A DNA stretch of 17,261 bases, taken from positions 1-17,261 of the forward strand of contig URCM01000071.1 of NCBI GenBank assembly GCA_900546355.1. Reading direction: 5' to 3'. The DNA comes from an uncultured Bacteroides sp. (GTDB lineage Bacteria; Bacteroidota; Bacteroidia; Bacteroidales; Bacteroidaceae). The notes beneath the pieces are model-generated. The model worked only from the letters and a program-made list of their open reading frames with translations. It had not been told where the DNA came from and made no database searches. Of the stretch, positions 8,731 through 15,672 are shown in pieces; the stretch's first letter is position 1; each line of letters opens with the position of its first letter. The translations under genes and the position numbers were made by a program.

Positions 8731-8922
8731 ACACAGAGACACGGAAGCACAGAGGAATAATTTACATGAATGTCCGCAATTAGCCAACGTAGGGGCGGGG
8801 TTCGCCCGCCCCGTATGCGTCCGCGTGGATGTTTTCGGGCAGACAAACCCTGCCCCTACAAGTTATGGGTAAAATACGGATATTCATATAATTTATTTCT
8901 CTGTGCCTCTGCGTCTCTGCGT
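8731..8922. repeat. Nested ~190-nt palindrome: outer ACAGAGACAC arms around palindromic element copy 1
   Basis: The outer arms 8731-8765 and 8888-8922 are inverted repeats matching at 28 of 35 positions (words CACAGAGAC and GCACAGAG). Inside is a 122-nt element, 8766-8887, bounded by ATGAATGTCCGCA and its imperfect inverse TACGGATATTCAT. Its inner inverted GC-rich arms read GTAGGGGCGGGGTTCGCC on the left and end CCCTGCCCCTACA on the right. The GC-rich left arm is itself a small hairpin (GGGGCGGG/CCCGCCCC). The element recurs at 15641-15768. The structure fills the gap between the flavoprotein stop and the nhaC start and contains no credible ORF. Confidence 0.85.
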
Positions 8923-8937
8923 TCAATCATTCAATCA

Positions 8938-11232
8938 TCATCCACGCAATTGCTTGTCCATAGCGGCTGCGGCACGGCGTCCGTCTCCCATAGCCAAGAT
9001 AACCGTGGCACCTCCGCGCACGATATCGCCTCCGGCATAGATGGCGGTGATGGACGACTGCATGTTTTCATTCACCGCAATCGTGCCTTTACGCCCCAAT
9101 TCCAAGCCCGGAATCGAGTTGGGCACAATCGGATTGGGAGACACGCCCACGCTGACGATAGCCATGTCGATGTCCAATGTAACGGTCTCGCCGGGGATAG
9201 GCACCGGGCTGCGACGTCCGGATGCATCCGGCTCGCCCAACTCCATTTTCTGAAGGACAACCTGCTTTACCCGACCTTGTTCGTCGGCAATGTATTCTAT
9301 CGGATTGTGTAAGGTCATAAATTCCACACCTTCCTCTTTAGCGTGTTTCACCTCTTCGATACGGGCGGGCATCTCGGCTTCCGAACGGCGGTAAACGATA
9401 ATGGCACGTTCGGCACCCAAGCGGCGTGCGGTACGCACGGAGTCCATTGCCGTATTCCCGCCTCCTATCACTACGACACGTTTGCCAAACGTTACCGGCG
9501 TATCCGAATCCTCGCTCGCCGCATCCATCAGGTTGACACGGGTCAGGTATTCATTCGACGACATGATGTTGATAGAGTTTTCTCCTGGAATGTTCATAAA
9601 GTTAGGAAGTCCGGCACCCGAAGCCACGAAGATGCCTTTGTATCCTTCTGCCTGCAGGTCTTCCACCGAAATGGTCTTGCCTACGATGCAGTCTTTCACA
9701 AACTCTACGCCCATCTTCGCCAGGTTATCAATCTCGACATCCACAATCTTGTTCGGCAAACGGAATTCGGGAATACCGTATTTCAATACACCGCCAATCT
9801 CGTGCAATGCTTCGAATACCGTCACGTCGTAGCCCAGCTTAGCCATATCGCCTGCAAACGACAAGCCTGCGGGACCCGACCCTACAACCGCTACCTTGAT
9901 GTCGTTCTTCTCGGCTATGTCCGGCACGGAAATGTGTCCGCTATCCCGCTCGTAGTCGGCCGCAAAGCGTTCCAGATAACCGATAGCTACGGCTTCGTGA
10001 CCCATCTTCAGATGGATACACTTCGATTCGCATTGCTTCTCCTGCGGGCAGACACGACCGCATACAGCCGGAAGCGCACTGGTCTGCTTCAATACACGTG
10101 CCGCTTCGAGGAACTCGCCCCGCTCGATGTTCTTGATAAATCCCGGAATGTTGATGCCCACGGGGCAACCTTCCATACACGACGGATTGGCGCAGTCCAA
10201 GCAACGTTTGGCTTCGGTCAATGCCTGCTCTTCGTTCAGACCGAGGTTTACCTCTTCTTTCCGGCGGTGCGAACGGTATTCGGGGTCTAATTCGTTCATC
10301 TTGACACGCGGAATCGCCGTGCGTTCCTTGGGCTTCATCGACTTGCGCAATGCTTCACGCCACGGAGCGTTGCGGTCGTCCAAAGCCTTGGTGGCTTCAC
10401 ACTGGTTCGGGTCAACCGGGTCGAGCTTATGGATTTCCTGCCGCTCGATATCACGGAAAGCACCCATACGTTTCAACATTTCATCGAAATCTACCTGATG
10501 GCCGTCGAACTCCGGCCCGTCCACACATACGAATTTGGTCTTCCCGCCTACGGTGATGCGGCATGCGCCGCACATACCTGTACCGTCCACCATAATGGTA
10601 TTCAAAGAAACATCGGTCGGAATCTCGTATTTCTTGGTGAGTAAGCAGACGAATTTCATCATCACCGCCGGCCCGATGGCAAAACACTTGTCTACCTTTT
10701 CGCGCTTGATGACTTCTTCCACTCCCTCGGTCACCAGTCCTTTCTTTCCATACGAGCCGTCATCGGTCATGATAATCACCTCGTCGGAGCTTTCACGCAT
10801 CTCCTTTTCCAAGATAATCAGTTCCTTGGTACGTCCGGCAAGCACCGTAATGACCCGGTTGCCCGCAGCCTTCAATGCCTGAACAATAGGCAACATCGGA
10901 GCCACACCTACTCCACCTCCGGCACAAACCACCGTTCCGAAGTTCTCGATATGTGTAGCCTTGCCCAACGGACCTACCACGTCGGTAATATAATCTCCTT
11001 CGTTCAATTCGCACAATCGGGTAGATGACAATCCTACTTCCTGTACTACCAATGTAATTGTACCTTTCACCGGGTCGGCACCGGCAATAGTCAAGGGCAT
11101 ACGTTCTCCTTTTTCTCCGACACGTACAATAACAAAATGCCCTGCTTTACGGGATTTGGCAATCAAGGGCGCTTCCACTACCAGCTTGAACACCTTCTCC
11201 GAAAAATGTTCTTTTGAAATAATTTTATTCAT
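8938..11232 (-). CDS. gltA: Fused NfnA/NfnB-type NADPH:ferredoxin oxidoreductase / GltD-like flavoprotein
   Basis: A 764-residue fusion of two normally separate subunits. Residues about 1-260 are the ferredoxin-NADP reductase-like (DHODB electron-transfer/NfnA) part: FAD-binding RMPLTIAG at 44-51, nucleotide-binding GGGVGVAP at 105-112, and a [2Fe-2S] motif with C221, C224 and C236 preceded by D216. Residues about 330-764 are the GltD/NfnB part: two Cys clusters for [4Fe-4S] (C344, C347, C352, C356; C391, C395, C401, C405), FAD-binding VAVVGSGPAGL at 447-457, NADPH-binding VVVIGGGNTAMDS at 586-598 and the terminal GGD at 734-736. Such fusions are usually annotated as bifunctional DHODB NAD-binding subunit/NADPH-dependent glutamate synthase. 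Separate NfnAB performs flavin-based electron bifurcation between NADH, NADPH and ferredoxin; whether this one bifurcates, or serves sulfide or glutamate metabolism, is not shown. No glutamate synthase large subunit lies in the window. The ATG at 11232 is chosen because a 43-codon upstream extension would overlap the promoter. Confidence 0.93.
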   Translation of the reverse strand: MNKIISKEHFSEKVFKLVVEAPLIAKSRKAGHFVIVRVGEKGERMPLTIAGADPVKGTITLVVQEVGLSSTRLCELNEGDYITDVVGPLGKATHIENFGTVVCAGGGVGVAPMLPIVQALKAAGNRVITVLAGRTKELIILEKEMRESSDEVIIMTDDGSYGKKGLVTEGVEEVIKREKVDKCFAIGPAVMMKFVCLLTKKYEIPTDVSLNTIMVDGTGMCGACRITVGGKTKFVCVDGPEFDGHQVDFDEMLKRMGAFRDIERQEIHKLDPVDPNQCEATKALDDRNAPWREALRKSMKPKERTAIPRVKMNELDPEYRSHRRKEEVNLGLNEEQALTEAKRCLDCANPSCMEGCPVGINIPGFIKNIERGEFLEAARVLKQTSALPAVCGRVCPQEKQCESKCIHLKMGHEAVAIGYLERFAADYERDSGHISVPDIAEKNDIKVAVVGSGPAGLSFAGDMAKLGYDVTVFEALHEIGGVLKYGIPEFRLPNKIVDVEIDNLAKMGVEFVKDCIVGKTISVEDLQAEGYKGIFVASGAGLPNFMNIPGENSINIMSSNEYLTRVNLMDAASEDSDTPVTFGKRVVVIGGGNTAMDSVRTARRLGAERAIIVYRRSEAEMPARIEEVKHAKEEGVEFMTLHNPIEYIADEQGRVKQVVLQKMELGEPDASGRRSPVPIPGETVTLDIDMAIVSVGVSPNPIVPNSIPGLELGRKGTIAVNENMQSSITAIYAGGDIVRGGATVILAMGDGRRAAAAMDKQLRG

Positions 11233-11277
11233 TGCGTCTATAATAAAAATATGTAACAAGTTAGTTTTCAGTCGATG

Positions 11278-11308
11278 CAAAGTTATGGTTTTCAGGCACA
11301 TTTGCAAA
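11278..11308 (-). promoter_or_regulatory. Bacteroidetes-type promoter for the fused flavoprotein
   Basis: Read on the minus strand, TTTG (11308-11305) and TAACTTTG (11285-11278) are separated by exactly 19 bp, an excellent match to the -33/-7 consensus. The -7 element lies 45 bp before the ATG at 11232. It rules out the longer start at 11361, which would be upstream of the transcript. Confidence 0.8.
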
Positions 11309-11347
11309 ATAAAAAGCGAGTAAGAGTGCACGATGAAGCAGATTATC

Positions 11348-12247
11348 TTAAAGCTTTGCAATTTCTTCTACGCTAAGTCCTGTAGCTTTCGCTATGATAT
11401 CCATAGAAACACCTAAACACTTCAAATTTTTAGCGTCCTCCAATTTACTTTCTGCACGGCCTTCTGCACGACCTTCTTCTAATCCTTCTGCATGTCCTTC
11501 CAAGCGGCCTTCACCTCGTGCCGTAACAATATTGTCACGCAAGATGACCACATTATCCAAATGGTGGTAATAAGCATTAAGTTCAGCCTTGCTCATGCGC
11601 ACCAACTGTAATTTCTCCCGTGCTTCACTCAATCCGGGAGCCGTTGCGTCTGCGGGAATATTGCCTGTATTCAAGAAATAAATCCATTGTTCCAACGGTA
11701 CTTTCGACCATTTATTAAAATCATTCACCTTCAGAATGTAATACTCCGGATAAAGGTCGCTTACCGCATCTACATTGAATTTCTGCTTCTGAAACGGGGA
11801 CAAGTTCAACAATTCCCCGTTATGTATGCCGCGGAATTCCGTCTTGCCATGATATACCACATCCGTACCGTTGCCTAAATTGAAATAAACAATATTGATG
11901 CTGTATATCTTCCGGATAAGCCCGTACCCTTTCCCTCGGTTGATATATTCGGTAACTAACTTAGATGTACCGAAGAGCATACGTTGAAAATACGCATATT
12001 CCGAATTGTTCTGCACTTCGATGAGAAAAAGCTCTCCTTTATCATTTTCAGCCAACAAGTCCACACGGTTCTGCTTGTCGAATTCATCTTCTTGATTGCT
12101 TTCGCTTTCCAACAGCTTGTTGATTTTGATTTCTTCATTAAGCAAGGTTGTCAAGAAACCTTCTAACACACCAAAATTGGCCTTGTCACGAAGCAACCGT
12201 TTCATAGCCCAGTCAAAACGGATATATTTGTTTGCTAAATCTTCCAT
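11348..12247 (-). CDS. Rpn family PD-(D/E)XK nuclease / putative transposase
   Basis: A member of the Rpn (recombination-promoting nuclease) / PDDEXK_2 group, often annotated as a PD-(D/E)XK family transposase. Counting from MEDLANKYIRFD, the protein has 299 residues. The nuclease core is visible at D63 (NRVDLLAEND) and ELFLIEVQN at 72-80, whose E-x-Q replaces the classical E-x-K as usual in this family. The C-terminal ~30 residues before the tail form a glycine/glutamate heptad-like repeat (GRLEGHAEGLEEGRAEG) often found in Rpn proteins, followed by an HTH-like LGVSMDIIAKATGLSVEEIA. E. coli Rpn homologues promote RecA-independent recombination; the role in Bacteroidetes is unknown. No terminal inverted repeats or target duplication are seen, so it looks like a resident single gene. 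In-frame ATGs at 12265 and 12277 would lengthen it; the 12247 start matches the usual family N terminus. Confidence 0.86.
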   Translation of the reverse strand: MEDLANKYIRFDWAMKRLLRDKANFGVLEGFLTTLLNEEIKINKLLESESNQEDEFDKQNRVDLLAENDKGELFLIEVQNNSEYAYFQRMLFGTSKLVTEYINRGKGYGLIRKIYSINIVYFNLGNGTDVVYHGKTEFRGIHNGELLNLSPFQKQKFNVDAVSDLYPEYYILKVNDFNKWSKVPLEQWIYFLNTGNIPADATAPGLSEAREKLQLVRMSKAELNAYYHHLDNVVILRDNIVTARGEGRLEGHAEGLEEGRAEGRAESKLEDAKNLKCLGVSMDIIAKATGLSVEEIAKL

Positions 12248-12274
12248 AAAAATAGTTTTTATCATGTCACTATG

Positions 12275-12306
12275 CAAAGTAACTACTTTATTTCGAGGAA
12301 ATCAAA
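12275..12306 (-). promoter_or_regulatory. Probable promoter for the Rpn-family gene
   Basis: On the minus strand TTTG (12306-12303) is followed after 20 bp by TTACTTTG (12282-12275), which differs from TAnnTTTG at one position. Its position favours the start at 12247 over 12277. Confidence 0.5.
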
Positions 12307-12374
12307 AAAAACGACAACAATCCATGGCTGTTTGTGTGAAATTTATTACCTTGCCGCACAAAAAGCAAATAAGA

Positions 12375-12863
12375 ATGAAAAAACTGATAAACTTCATTAT
12401 TGCAGCCCTGCTCCTGCCCTTCGCAGGATGCAAGGACGCCCCGCGCGAGCAACCGCTGGCAGAGGGGCTTGTAGTATATAAAGAGGTGAACGAAACGGGC
12501 GACACGCTCACCGGAGTGCGGCGCACGGCAGACAGCACCGTGCTGGTGACGCCCGCTGCCTACCGCGAGGTGCGTGCCGAAGAACATTTCATCGTATGCC
12601 GGCGGGGCGAATACAGCTACGAGGTATTCTTCCGTAACGACGGCAAGCGGCTGGGCAAGTTCGACACGTTCACCCGCATGGTGCGCGACAGCTGCGACTA
12701 CTATTTTGGCACCAGCTACCGCACGTCGTGTTTCTACTTCCCCAAACTGGACGAGACAATCCGTGCGCAAGAAGTGGAGGTGCAACCGCGCTGCATCCGC
12801 CTGAAAGTAAAAGGCGAATGGCAGGAGCGGAATTTCGAAGGAACGCTTTTACATAACCCTTAA
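12375..12863 (+). CDS. Putative lipoprotein of unknown function
   Basis: A 162-residue predicted lipoprotein. The lipobox PFAGC gives the lipidated cysteine at residue 19 after a hydrophobic signal peptide (MKKLINFIIAALLL). The mature part is charged and has no family I recognise. It contains a Tyr/Phe-rich stretch with three cysteines (SCDYYFGTSYRTSCFYF and a later RCIRL), which could form disulfides. An upstream in-frame extension to 12096 exists but runs antisense into the Rpn gene and lacks a signal peptide, so the ATG at 12375 is preferred. The reading frame is noticeably GC-rich compared with the following gene. It ends 15 bp before the tandem-domain lipoprotein gene and is probably cotranscribed with it. 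Confidence 0.7.
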   Translation: MKKLINFIIAALLLPFAGCKDAPREQPLAEGLVVYKEVNETGDTLTGVRRTADSTVLVTPAAYREVRAEEHFIVCRRGEYSYEVFFRNDGKRLGKFDTFTRMVRDSCDYYFGTSYRTSCFYFPKLDETIRAQEVEVQPRCIRLKVKGEWQERNFEGTLLHNP

Positions 12864-12878
12864 AAACAAACATAGTTT

Positions 12879-15071
12879 ATGAAATTATCCCGATTCCTTA
12901 TTTGCGGGTTGACAGCCCTCGCCGCGGCAATCTGCTTGCATGCCTGTGGCGGGGACGATCCGGTTAATCCTGACCCGGATCCGACTCCGGTTGTTGACCC
13001 CGATAATGGCGAAGTTACCTTTGTCATTACCAATGAGAGCGGGAGCGGAACTGGCACGGTTGATGCTCCGGCGGAAGTTGCTGACGGTGATACGCTGAGT
13101 ATGGTTATTCGCCAGAAAAGCAGTTACACTGATTCTGATGGGACAGTATTTACTTGCGAGCCTGAAGCGAAATTTTCAATTCACGCCGTGATGGATACTG
13201 TATATGCGCAAAACGAAGATCTCTTAACCAAAATTGAAGACTCAGAAGTTACAACATCCAAAGAAGGAACGAATCCTGTCCGTAATCTGACCAAACAGAC
13301 TATCAAAGTTGGGCCGCAGTCCATCAAAGCAGAAATGTTGAATGAGGTTTATACTTATATCAACAAGGCACAACAAGCCATTGAAATGCCTTATGCCAGG
13401 TGGAATGAGCTCAGCGCAGAAAGTCCGTCGGCTGATGAAAGAGAGGAAGATGCCCAACAGACGAAGGCTGATGTAAGCATTGCTAAAACGGCCGTAACCT
13501 TAACGCCCCTGGCGCAAACCAGGGCGATCGTGAGCGATACGACGTTGTATAATGTTAATCTTCGCCTTTATGGAGAAGTTGAAGTTAAAAACGCCAAAGA
13601 CGAAACGAAACAACCAATTGTGATTGATGTAAATTACATTGGCGCAGTTGTTTCATCTATGGAAGTTCCCGATGAAGACAATGGCGAAGTTTCGTTTGAA
13701 ATCGAGTCGGATGGTATCCAGGGAGAAGGATCGGCAACATCGCCTTATATCATCACCCCGGAAGACGCTCTGAATTTGGTTATCCGCCAAAAGAGCCGCT
13801 ATACCGATATAGATGGAAGCACTTTTGAACGTGAACCTTTGGCAACAATCAATGCTTCTCTCGGAAAAGACGTGGTTTATGCTGAAAGCTTAGACCAGCT
13901 GACCAGTTTGGCGGGCGAGGCTGAGGTTAACACATCCGAAGAAGGCAACAATCCGGTCAGACACGCGATAACGCAAGCCTATGACCTCGGAGGAATGCCG
14001 ATTGATTTTGCCTTGGGGTATGAGGTTTATCCTTACACAACTCAGGCCGGCGAGACGATTGAAATGCCATACGGCAAATTAAATCCGGCGAGCTACGAGG
14101 GAACCCGGACGCAAGAAGCTTCGGCGAAGTATGCGGCAAGGATTTCCAAGCCTGTTGTTTCCGCTGTTCCGCAGACCAGAGCGACTGTCAGCGACACGAC
14201 GATGTATAACATAACGGCGACATTTCACATAGAATTAGAGAGTGTGAACGCAAAAGAAACTTCCAAGCGGACGTTTGTATTTGCGGTTACTTATCCGGCA
14301 GGTGTCATTACAGAGAAGGAAGTTGAAGACCCTGATTTGGTTCGTGTGGAATATCGCACCGGCTACACTTGGGAAGAGGCGCACGACAATCTGCCTTTGT
14401 TGTATTATGCTACCGTTTATCGCGACAGATATTACAGCAACGGCGAGGTCATCACCGATACCTTTGTAGATGTGGGGCATATGGTGTCGCTCTCTGCAAG
14501 TAGAGATCCTGAAAAAGCTGGTAGTTATTCTCCCGAAGATGAAATCAGTATTATATATAGTGAACAAACTAAAAATAGAGATGATCAGCATCTCGTTGTT
14601 CAATGTAGTTTACAAGTTTCTGATATAGAAGCTCTAAGCACTGAGATAGGGAGAGATGAACCAGATCCTGCTGGAAATTGGAATGAATATGTCATCAGTA
14701 AAACCTATGATGCCAATAGTTTTATTTCGGCTTCAGATGTCCCATGCAATCAAGAGTGGGGGACGGATAATCGGCAACAAGGTTGGTATTTTAGTAATTG
14801 TGGGTTTATAAAAAGACTTGATGTCTGCTATCAGGGCAAACAAACAATTTATCGTGGGATGTGCTGCTATAATATAACGATGGAGGTTTATGACCAATTC
14901 CTGGTTATTGATGGTCGCCGAATTGACTTCTTGGAATATCGTCCAGATTTCCATTTCAATTTGTTGACTAAAGATATTCCTAACGGTATTGAACATACCT
15001 ACGAATGTAACTTTGAGTTTATGGGACGTAATTTCTATGTGGCGGTTATAAACACCATCACTCAATTATAG
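12879..15071 (+). CDS. Large lipoprotein with two tandem repeated domains and a distinct C-terminal domain
   Basis: A 730-residue predicted lipoprotein. The lipobox-like ICLHAC puts the lipidated cysteine at 23, followed by GGDD and a Pro/Asp spacer (VNPDPDPTPVVDPDNG); acidic residues just after the cysteine resemble Bacteroidetes surface-export signals, so surface display is plausible. Residues 43-263 and 268-485 are diverged copies of one ~220-residue domain, sharing the ordered words NGEV(T/S)F, VIRQKS.YTD.DG, A-V-Y-A, EV.TS.EG.NPVR, EVY.YT/I, IEMPY, QTRA.VSDTT.YN and EVEVKNAK/ELESVNAK. Residues about 486-730 form a different domain with six cysteines (C576 and C623, C641, C650, C662-663, C710 in the later part). 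From about residue 541 the DNA turns AT-rich with AGA/ATA codons, suggesting a mosaic gene. I recognise no named family; a surface adhesin-like or binding role is only inference. Two terminators follow. Confidence 0.78.
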   Translation: MKLSRFLICGLTALAAAICLHACGGDDPVNPDPDPTPVVDPDNGEVTFVITNESGSGTGTVDAPAEVADGDTLSMVIRQKSSYTDSDGTVFTCEPEAKFSIHAVMDTVYAQNEDLLTKIEDSEVTTSKEGTNPVRNLTKQTIKVGPQSIKAEMLNEVYTYINKAQQAIEMPYARWNELSAESPSADEREEDAQQTKADVSIAKTAVTLTPLAQTRAIVSDTTLYNVNLRLYGEVEVKNAKDETKQPIVIDVNYIGAVVSSMEVPDEDNGEVSFEIESDGIQGEGSATSPYIITPEDALNLVIRQKSRYTDIDGSTFEREPLATINASLGKDVVYAESLDQLTSLAGEAEVNTSEEGNNPVRHAITQAYDLGGMPIDFALGYEVYPYTTQAGETIEMPYGKLNPASYEGTRTQEASAKYAARISKPVVSAVPQTRATVSDTTMYNITATFHIELESVNAKETSKRTFVFAVTYPAGVITEKEVEDPDLVRVEYRTGYTWEEAHDNLPLLYYATVYRDRYYSNGEVITDTFVDVGHMVSLSASRDPEKAGSYSPEDEISIIYSEQTKNRDDQHLVVQCSLQVSDIEALSTEIGRDEPDPAGNWNEYVISKTYDANSFISASDVPCNQEWGTDNRQQGWYFSNCGFIKRLDVCYQGKQTIYRGMCCYNITMEVYDQFLVIDGRRIDFLEYRPDFHFNLLTKDIPNGIEHTYECNFEFMGRNFYVAVINTITQL
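13005..14333 (+). repeat. Protein-level tandem duplication inside the large lipoprotein gene
   Basis: Two ~220-codon units (13005-13667 and 13680-14333) encode homologous domains recognisable by shared words in the same order. The DNA copies have diverged strongly, so the duplication is old rather than a recent expansion. Confidence 0.85.
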
Positions 15072-15083
15072 AGTCTTCCAAAC

Positions 15084-15119
15084 AAAAAAGCAACTAACCT
15101 TGCGGTTAGTTGCTTTTTT
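15084..15119 (+). terminator. Strong rho-independent terminator
   Basis: A perfect 16-bp stem (15084-15099 with 15104-15119), TTGC loop and a terminal T6. It lies 12 bp after the lipoprotein stop. The A-rich left arm means it could also work for minus-strand transcripts. Confidence 0.92.
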
Positions 15120-15151
15120 CTTGGCAAATGCCAAGATTTTGCGAACGTAAG

Positions 15152-15178
15152 TGCTTATTATTCATAAGCATCTTTTTT
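15152..15178 (+). terminator. Second, weaker terminator in tandem
   Basis: TGCTTAT (15152-15158) pairs with ATAAGCA (15164-15170) around a 5-nt loop and is followed by TCTTTTTT. It backs up the strong terminator just upstream. A further small hairpin, CTTGGC/GCCAAG at 15120-15135, lies between them. Confidence 0.6.
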
Positions 15179-15372
15179 GTAGGCAATTATATTTCAGATG
15201 TCAAGCACCGTTGCGGGTTATTGGTGGGAATAGCTGCATAGGACTATGGATTTTCCAAGTATCATTGGTTACCTGCCCAAATATCATTGGATACTTTACC
15301 ATTTATTCAATAATCATGGGCTGTTTATTATTGGATACTTTCGCAACCAAGTTTTCGGACTGTCCCCTAATG
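15179..15372. other. Non-coding stretch with a 22-bp periodic motif
   Basis: No credible gene: the one + strand reading frame (15151-15384) begins in the terminator and has no family features. The motif TATCATTGG(A/T)TAC begins at 15260 and 15282, and the variant TATTATTGGATAC at 15326, so spacing is 22 and 44 bp. At the missing phase (15304) a related word occurs inverted (TATTCAATAATC). Confidence 0.55.
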
Positions 15373-15463
15373 GCACACAGATAACACTGATTTAACAGAT
15401 GACCACAGATATTATTTTAAAAATAATCTGTGTAAATCAGTCTCATCTGTGTTATCTGTGTGC
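15373..15463. repeat. Long intergenic hairpin built of ACAGAT/AACAC words
   Basis: The outer arms at 15373-15387 and 15449-15463 pair perfectly over 15 bp (GCACACAGATAACAC). An inner stem pairs 15404-15417 with 15421-15432, with a 2-nt bulge. Between these stems the words TGATTTA and ACAGATGA occur in one order on the left and in the swapped order on the complemented right. It resembles the ACAGA-type intergenic hairpins common in Bacteroides genomes. Confidence 0.75.
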
Positions 15464-15489
15464 TATAAGATAATTTCGATTAGTTACTT

Positions 15490-15672
15490 ATGAGATATAC
15501 AAAACATTATTCGTCCCCAACTGAACTCTTGAAGATTCTTCAAGAAAGAGGTTTAGATTGTTCCGACATAGATGATGCCGAAAGTGCATTGCGGCGAAAT
15601 TCCTCCGAAACCTGCCAGAGCAAGCACGAAAAAAGAGATTATGAATGTCCGCATTTTGCCAAACGTTTGTAG
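15490..15672 (+). pseudogene. 5' remnant of an Abi-family (Abi_2-like) gene
   Basis: A 60-codon frame opening MRYTKHYSSPTELLKILQ, then ERGLDCSDIDDAESALR, matches the typical N terminus of Abi_2 family proteins (phage abortive-infection-like, normally about 300 residues), where a K-x-x-x-S-x-x-E-x-x-x-L-L-x-x-R-G-L segment is followed by an acidic helix. The expected next motif around YYR is missing. The last ~10 codons lie in the palindromic element at 15641, which supplies the stop codon. The gene is therefore a truncated stub and not functional as an Abi protein. Family assignment rests on ~35 residues. Confidence 0.5.

Noticed and set aside
9343..10290. A 315-codon + strand open frame opposite the flavoprotein gene
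   Set aside because: It lies entirely antisense to strongly conserved coding sequence. Its protein is rich in His, Arg and Cys with no family motif, typical of shadow frames in GC-moderate genes.
11233..11361. 43-codon N-terminal extension of the fused flavoprotein
   Set aside because: It covers the promoter at 11278-11308 and overlaps the 3' end of the Rpn gene; the family N terminus matches MNKIISKEHF at 11232.
11348..12247. The Rpn-family gene as an insertion sequence
   Set aside because: Although the family is often called a transposase, no terminal inverted repeats or target duplications are visible and the gene has its own promoter in a normal intergenic setting.
12096..12374. 93-codon upstream extension of the small lipoprotein
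   Set aside because: It runs antisense through the Rpn gene start and would remove the signal peptide from the N terminus.
15260..15347. The 22-bp periodic motif as a CRISPR array
   Set aside because: Units are only ~13 bp conserved, with no ~30-bp spacers and no cas genes; one unit is inverted.
15151..15384. A 77-codon + strand open frame after the tandem terminators
   Set aside because: It starts within the second terminator, spans the 22-bp periodic motif and part of a hairpin, and shows no family features.
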